Assembly (NCBI GenBank): GCA_016210495.1
Contig: JACQUC010000256.1
Coordinates: 1 to 8,517 of the forward strand
Origin: Chloroflexota bacterium
Lineage (GTDB): Bacteria > Chloroflexota > FW602-bin22 > JACPRP01
Direction of reading: 5' to 3'
Length of the DNA stretch: 8,517 nt
The notes under the pieces are model-generated. The model searched no databases. It had not been told where the DNA came from and saw nothing but the letters and a program-made list of their open reading frames with translations. Positions 6,031 to 8,517 of this stretch are shown one piece after another. Made by a program: the position numbers and the translations under genes. Each line of letters starts with the position of its first letter. The stretch's first letter is position 1.

Positions 6031-6870
6031 CTAGGCCTCCTTTTCCCTGATCGAGGGCACCGGCTCCCTCGCCTCGACCGGCTTCCCCTTGCGCCACACC
6101 AGGATGTACCAGAGTCTGGCCAGATCCATCAGCGTCTTGAACACGCGGCGTAAATTGAAGAATTGCGAAATGCCGTAGGCCCGATGGAAGTGATGCACCG
6201 GCACTTCGGCCACCACGAAGCCCGCGTCCTGAACCTTCTTCATTAACTCTACGCAGATAACGCCGCTGTTGGAAACAAGGTCGATTCCATCCAGCACCGA
6301 GCGCCGCATTAGCCGGAAGTCGCAGTCGACGTCCCGGAGCTTGAGGCCGAACCAGAGCTTGACGGTGTTGTGGTAGAGCCGGCCGATGATCTTGCGATGG
6401 AGCGGGTCGTTGCGCTCGATCTTGTACCCGTTCACGACGTCGACGCCCTCTTTCATAGCTGCCAGGAGCAAGAGCATTTCCCGAGGGTCGTACTGGGCAT
6501 CGCCGTCGGTGTAAAACACCAGGTCTCTCGTCGCATTGGCAAAGCCGGACCTCAGCGCACCGCCATAGCCGCGATTCTTGGGATGGTGCACCACTCTCAG
6601 GTGGACGTACCGCGATGCCAGCTCCTCCAGCATCTCGGGCGTGTAGTCGGCGCTGCCGTCGTTCACCACCACAATCTCGTAGTCGGAGGTCACGGAGCGG
6701 CAGATCATGTCAGCCGAAATCACCATGCTGGCGATAGTGCCGCCATCGTTGTACGCTGGAAAGAAGACGGAGATGGAAGGGGCTCGCGCCATCTCTCCGT
6801 CCTTGGCCGCCTGCTCCAGGACGGCAGCGGTCGCTTTGTGGTCCCCTCGGTCGACATTGTAACTCTTCAC
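6031..6870 (-). CDS. Family 2 glycosyltransferase, DPM1/ArnC-like
   Basis: This 279-residue GT-A enzyme resembles dolichyl/polyprenyl-phosphate sugar transferases, which move a sugar from a nucleotide donor to a polyprenyl phosphate on the cytoplasmic face. Numbered from the 6870 start, it shows ISVFFPAYNDGGTI (33-46), EIVVVNDGSADYT (65-77, nucleotide-binding D71), HPKNRGYGGALRSGF (96-110) and the metal-binding FYTDGDAQYDP (119-129; D122, D124). Then come DVDCDFRLMRR (180-190), a common GT2 acceptor-site motif, and EVPVHHFHRAYGISQFF (222-238), where the R-x-x-G-x-S pattern of this subfamily is seen. Unlike ArnC or GtrB it lacks paired C-terminal membrane helices. Only a single weakly hydrophobic stretch, LARLWYILVW, is present, so it is probably a soluble or peripheral DPM1-type enzyme. 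The N-terminal 30 residues precede the fold. It lies 12 nt before the methyltransferase gene and about 50 nt after the aminotransferase gene. Confidence 0.9.
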   Translation of the reverse strand: MKSYNVDRGDHKATAAVLEQAAKDGEMARAPSISVFFPAYNDGGTIASMVISADMICRSVTSDYEIVVVNDGSADYTPEMLEELASRYVHLRVVHHPKNRGYGGALRSGFANATRDLVFYTDGDAQYDPREMLLLLAAMKEGVDVVNGYKIERNDPLHRKIIGRLYHNTVKLWFGLKLRDVDCDFRLMRRSVLDGIDLVSNSGVICVELMKKVQDAGFVVAEVPVHHFHRAYGISQFFNLRRVFKTLMDLARLWYILVWRKGKPVEAREPVPSIREKEA

Positions 6871-6877
6871 ACTCACA

Positions 6878-6884
6878 CTCCCCT
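6878..6884 (-). promoter_or_regulatory. Ribosome binding site that decides the glycosyltransferase start
   Basis: On the minus strand AGGGGAG lies 7 nt before the GTG at 6870 but only 1 nt before the in-frame GTG at 6876. Spacing therefore favours 6870. The stretch GTGAGTGTG at 6876-6868 contains both candidates. A third, ATG at 6792 (giving MARAPSISVFFPAYND), has a weaker AAGGA upstream and would still keep the whole catalytic domain. Confidence 0.5.
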
Positions 6885-6924
6885 ATCCATCATCCACGTT
6901 TGGCCTGGGCGGCTACGAATCACG

Positions 6925-8016
6925 TTAATACTCCCGTATCAACTCTGCCACTCTCGCCACCGCTTCCTCGGGTAACTCGGGATACATAGGCAGCGAAAGG
7001 ATCTGGTTGGCGAACTCCTCCGACACCGGAAACGAGCCCCGCGCGAAGCCAAGCTCTCGGTACGCTTCCTGCAGGTGCACGGGAATCGGGTAGTGAATGA
7101 CGGTGCCGACGCCTCGCTCGGACAGATACTTCTGCAAGCCGTCCCTGTCCGGATACCTGATAACGTACAGATGGTAGACGTGGCGCCCGTAATCCAGCTC
7201 ACTCGGAGTCACGACGCCGCTCCCTGCCAGTAGCTCGTCGTACAGGGCCGCCTTGGCACGACGGGACTCGTTCCATTCGTCCAGCTTGCGGAGCTTGACG
7301 CGCAGAATCGCCGCCTGCAGCTCGTCCAGCCGACTGTTGAAGCCCTTTGTCGCATGGTAGTACCGAACCCTCTGACCATAGTTCCTGAGCAGCCTGACGC
7401 TTTCGGCTATGGTCGCGTCGTCGGTAACCACCATGCCGCCGTCGCCGTAAGCCCCCAGGTTCTTGCTCGGATAGAAGCTGAAGCAGCCCACATCGCCCAG
7501 CGTGCCCACCTTTTTTCCCTTATACATTGTGCCGTGGGCCTGGCAGGCATCCTCCACTACACGCAGGCCGTGCTTCCTGGCGACCGCGAGAATAGGCTCC
7601 ATATCGGCGGCCTGGCCGTACAGATGAACGGGGAGAAGCACTCTGGTCCTGCCGGTGATCTGCGCCTCTATTTTGGCGGGATCCATGTTGTAGCTGAGCG
7701 GGTCTACGTCCACGAATCCTGGGATGGCGTTGGCGAAGGAGATGGCCGAGGCTGTGGGCACGGCGGTGTTGGGCACTGTCAGCACCTCGTCCCCCGGCTG
7801 GACGCCGCATGCCAGGAGGGCAAGGTGCAGCGCCTCGGTTCCGGAACCCACGCCGACGGCGAACCGTGCCCCGAGGTAGGCGGCAAATTCCTCCTCGAGG
7901 GCCTGTACGTTCTCTCCAAGGACGAACCAGCCCTTTTCGAATACCGCACCCATAGCTTCGTCAAGCTCGGCTTTGAGGCCAAGGTATTGAGTTTTGAGCT
8001 CGGCGAACGGGATCAT
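6925..8016 (-). CDS. DegT/DnrJ/EryC1/StrS family PLP-dependent sugar aminotransferase
   Basis: This complete 363-residue fold-type I aminotransferase is of the usual family length. Such enzymes transfer an amino group, normally from glutamate, to a keto group of a nucleotide-linked sugar. It starts with MIPFAELKTQYLGLKAEL, typical of the subgroup that includes 3-keto-6-deoxyhexose aminotransferases (QdtB/FdtB-like). GVGSGTEALHLAL (55-67) forms the phosphate-binding region, VPNTAVPTASAISFA (81-95) follows, and HLYGQAADM (131-139) and VVEDACQAHGT (153-163; D156 contacts the pyridine ring, Q159) are intact. The Schiff-base lysine is K185 in FSFYPSKNLGAYGDGG. RNYGQRVRYYHATKGFNSRLDELQA (211-235) and the C-terminal VIHYPIPVHLQEAY (306-319) complete the family signature. 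Every key residue I looked for is present, so it should be active. The sugar position cannot be fixed from sequence alone; the 3-amino assignment is only a guess. The ATG at 8016 is 10 nt after the epimerase stop, so the two are co-transcribed. Confidence 0.94.
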   Translation of the reverse strand: MIPFAELKTQYLGLKAELDEAMGAVFEKGWFVLGENVQALEEEFAAYLGARFAVGVGSGTEALHLALLACGVQPGDEVLTVPNTAVPTASAISFANAIPGFVDVDPLSYNMDPAKIEAQITGRTRVLLPVHLYGQAADMEPILAVARKHGLRVVEDACQAHGTMYKGKKVGTLGDVGCFSFYPSKNLGAYGDGGMVVTDDATIAESVRLLRNYGQRVRYYHATKGFNSRLDELQAAILRVKLRKLDEWNESRRAKAALYDELLAGSGVVTPSELDYGRHVYHLYVIRYPDRDGLQKYLSERGVGTVIHYPIPVHLQEAYRELGFARGSFPVSEEFANQILSLPMYPELPEEAVARVAELIREY

Positions 8017-8026
8017 CGTTCACTCA

Positions 8027-8517
8027 CTACCAATAATGCGCCTTGTTGGCGCTATAGAACTCGACTGTCCGGACGAGGCCTTCTTTGAGCGTTACAGAGG
8101 GTCGCCAACCGAGCTCGACCTCAATCTTGCGATAGCTGGCATAGTAGTCGCCGATGTCGATGCGTTTGCGCTCGTCGGGGAAAGGAACCACCTGGTAGCT
8201 GGCCCCGGGGCATAGCGCCACGAGGCAATCGACAAGGTCTAGCAAGCTGATTGGTTCCAGGCCACCGAGATTCCAAACCTGGCCGTTCGCCTTGTCGCTG
8301 GCGGCAGCCAGCAGAAACGCTTCCACCACGTCGTCGACGTAGGTGAAGTCCCGGCGCTGCTCCCCGGTCCCGAATATCTTGATCTGCTCGCCGTCAATGG
8401 CCTGGCGGATGAACCAGGCCACGAATCCCTGGCGGTTATGCTTCATCAGTTGGCGCGGACCGTAGGTATTGGTCAGACGCAAGGAGGTGGCGCGAATGCC
8501 GTAGACGTTGTTGTAGA
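8027..8517 (-). CDS. NAD-dependent sugar epimerase/dehydratase, C-terminal part (runs off the window)
   Basis: The frame is open to the right edge of the window, so this is the 3' end of a longer gene, with about 163 residues visible out of an expected 310-340. It is an extended short-chain dehydrogenase of the GalE/RmlB/WcaG superfamily. Visible landmarks are YNNVYGIRATSLRLTNTYGP near the edge (just after the catalytic Y-x-x-x-K helix, which lies outside), QIKIFGTGEQRRDFTYVDDV, the substrate-domain signature, then GQVWNLGG and YRKIEVELGWRPSVTLKEGL, the standard C-terminal helix region. The NAD-binding G-x-x-G-x-x-G is not in the window, so cofactor and exact reaction (4-epimerase, 4,6-dehydratase or other) cannot be told. 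The C-terminus HYW is shared by a group of epimerases found next to DegT aminotransferases. It precedes the aminotransferase by 10 nt and probably supplies its keto-sugar substrate or its precursor. Confidence 0.9.
   Translation of the reverse strand, partial: YNNVYGIRATSLRLTNTYGPRQLMKHNRQGFVAWFIRQAIDGEQIKIFGTGEQRRDFTYVDDVVEAFLLAAASDKANGQVWNLGGLEPISLLDLVDCLVALCPGASYQVVPFPDERKRIDIGDYYASYRKIEVELGWRPSVTLKEGLVRTVEFYSANKAHYW

Noticed and set aside
5626..6153. Plus-strand open frame of 175 codons opposite the methyltransferase
   Set aside because: The minus-strand frame carries a complete SAM motif set. The plus-strand translation is compositional noise.
6370..6975. Plus-strand open frame of 201 codons opposite the glycosyltransferase
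   Set aside because: It is an antisense shadow of the GT2 gene, rich in His and Val, with no domain and no ribosome binding site noted.
7354..8088. Plus-strand open frame of 244 codons opposite the aminotransferase
   Set aside because: It is the antisense of a fully conserved PLP enzyme. Long antisense frames are expected in GC-rich coding DNA, and the translation shows no recognisable motif.

Overview
The window is GC-rich and reads like an accessory cell-surface glycan locus. I think it most likely comes from a Chloroflexota-type bacterium (Anaerolineae or similar), possibly a metagenome contig. The basis is the very large PTPS-related (COG5617-like) membrane protein with tandem C-terminal beta-sandwich modules, a relic of a second membrane protein with the same module, and the overall sugar-gene content. 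This placement is inference from remembered family distributions. No rRNA or other marker gene is present.

Left part (1-1119). A 60-codon DUF1059-type gene with a good ribosome binding site lies behind an AT-rich leader with a small inverted repeat, and a clear hairpin terminator follows it. Next comes a low-complexity intergenic element made of 9-bp units of two kinds (CACGAAGNN and TTTGCGNNN). It abuts the 3' end of a minus-strand gene relic that keeps only the last membrane helices and the start of a C-terminal beta-sandwich module.

Middle (1120-4897, plus strand). One very large gene for a GT-C-like integral membrane protein is split by a frameshift near 3943-3996. Its first 959-residue frame and the following frame ending at 4897 together make one protein of about 1,250 residues. 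It has an N-terminal multi-spanning domain, two late helices and four repeats of one beta-sandwich module.

Right part (4902-8517, minus strand). A tightly packed operon, read from the right edge, encodes: the C-terminal half of an NAD-dependent sugar epimerase/dehydratase, a DegT/DnrJ/EryC1/StrS PLP aminotransferase, a DPM1-like family 2 glycosyltransferase, a class I SAM methyltransferase and a four-helix EamA/ArnE-like small transporter. It ends 4 bp from the convergent end of the large membrane protein gene.

Taken together, the enzymes suggest this sequence of steps: make a nucleotide-linked (amino) sugar, load it on a polyprenyl phosphate, possibly methylate it, flip it with the ArnE-like protein and transfer it outside the cell by a GT-C enzyme. 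That resembles the logic of the Arn (L-Ara4N) pathway built from different parts. The functional assembly is a hypothesis. The individual family calls are much firmer.
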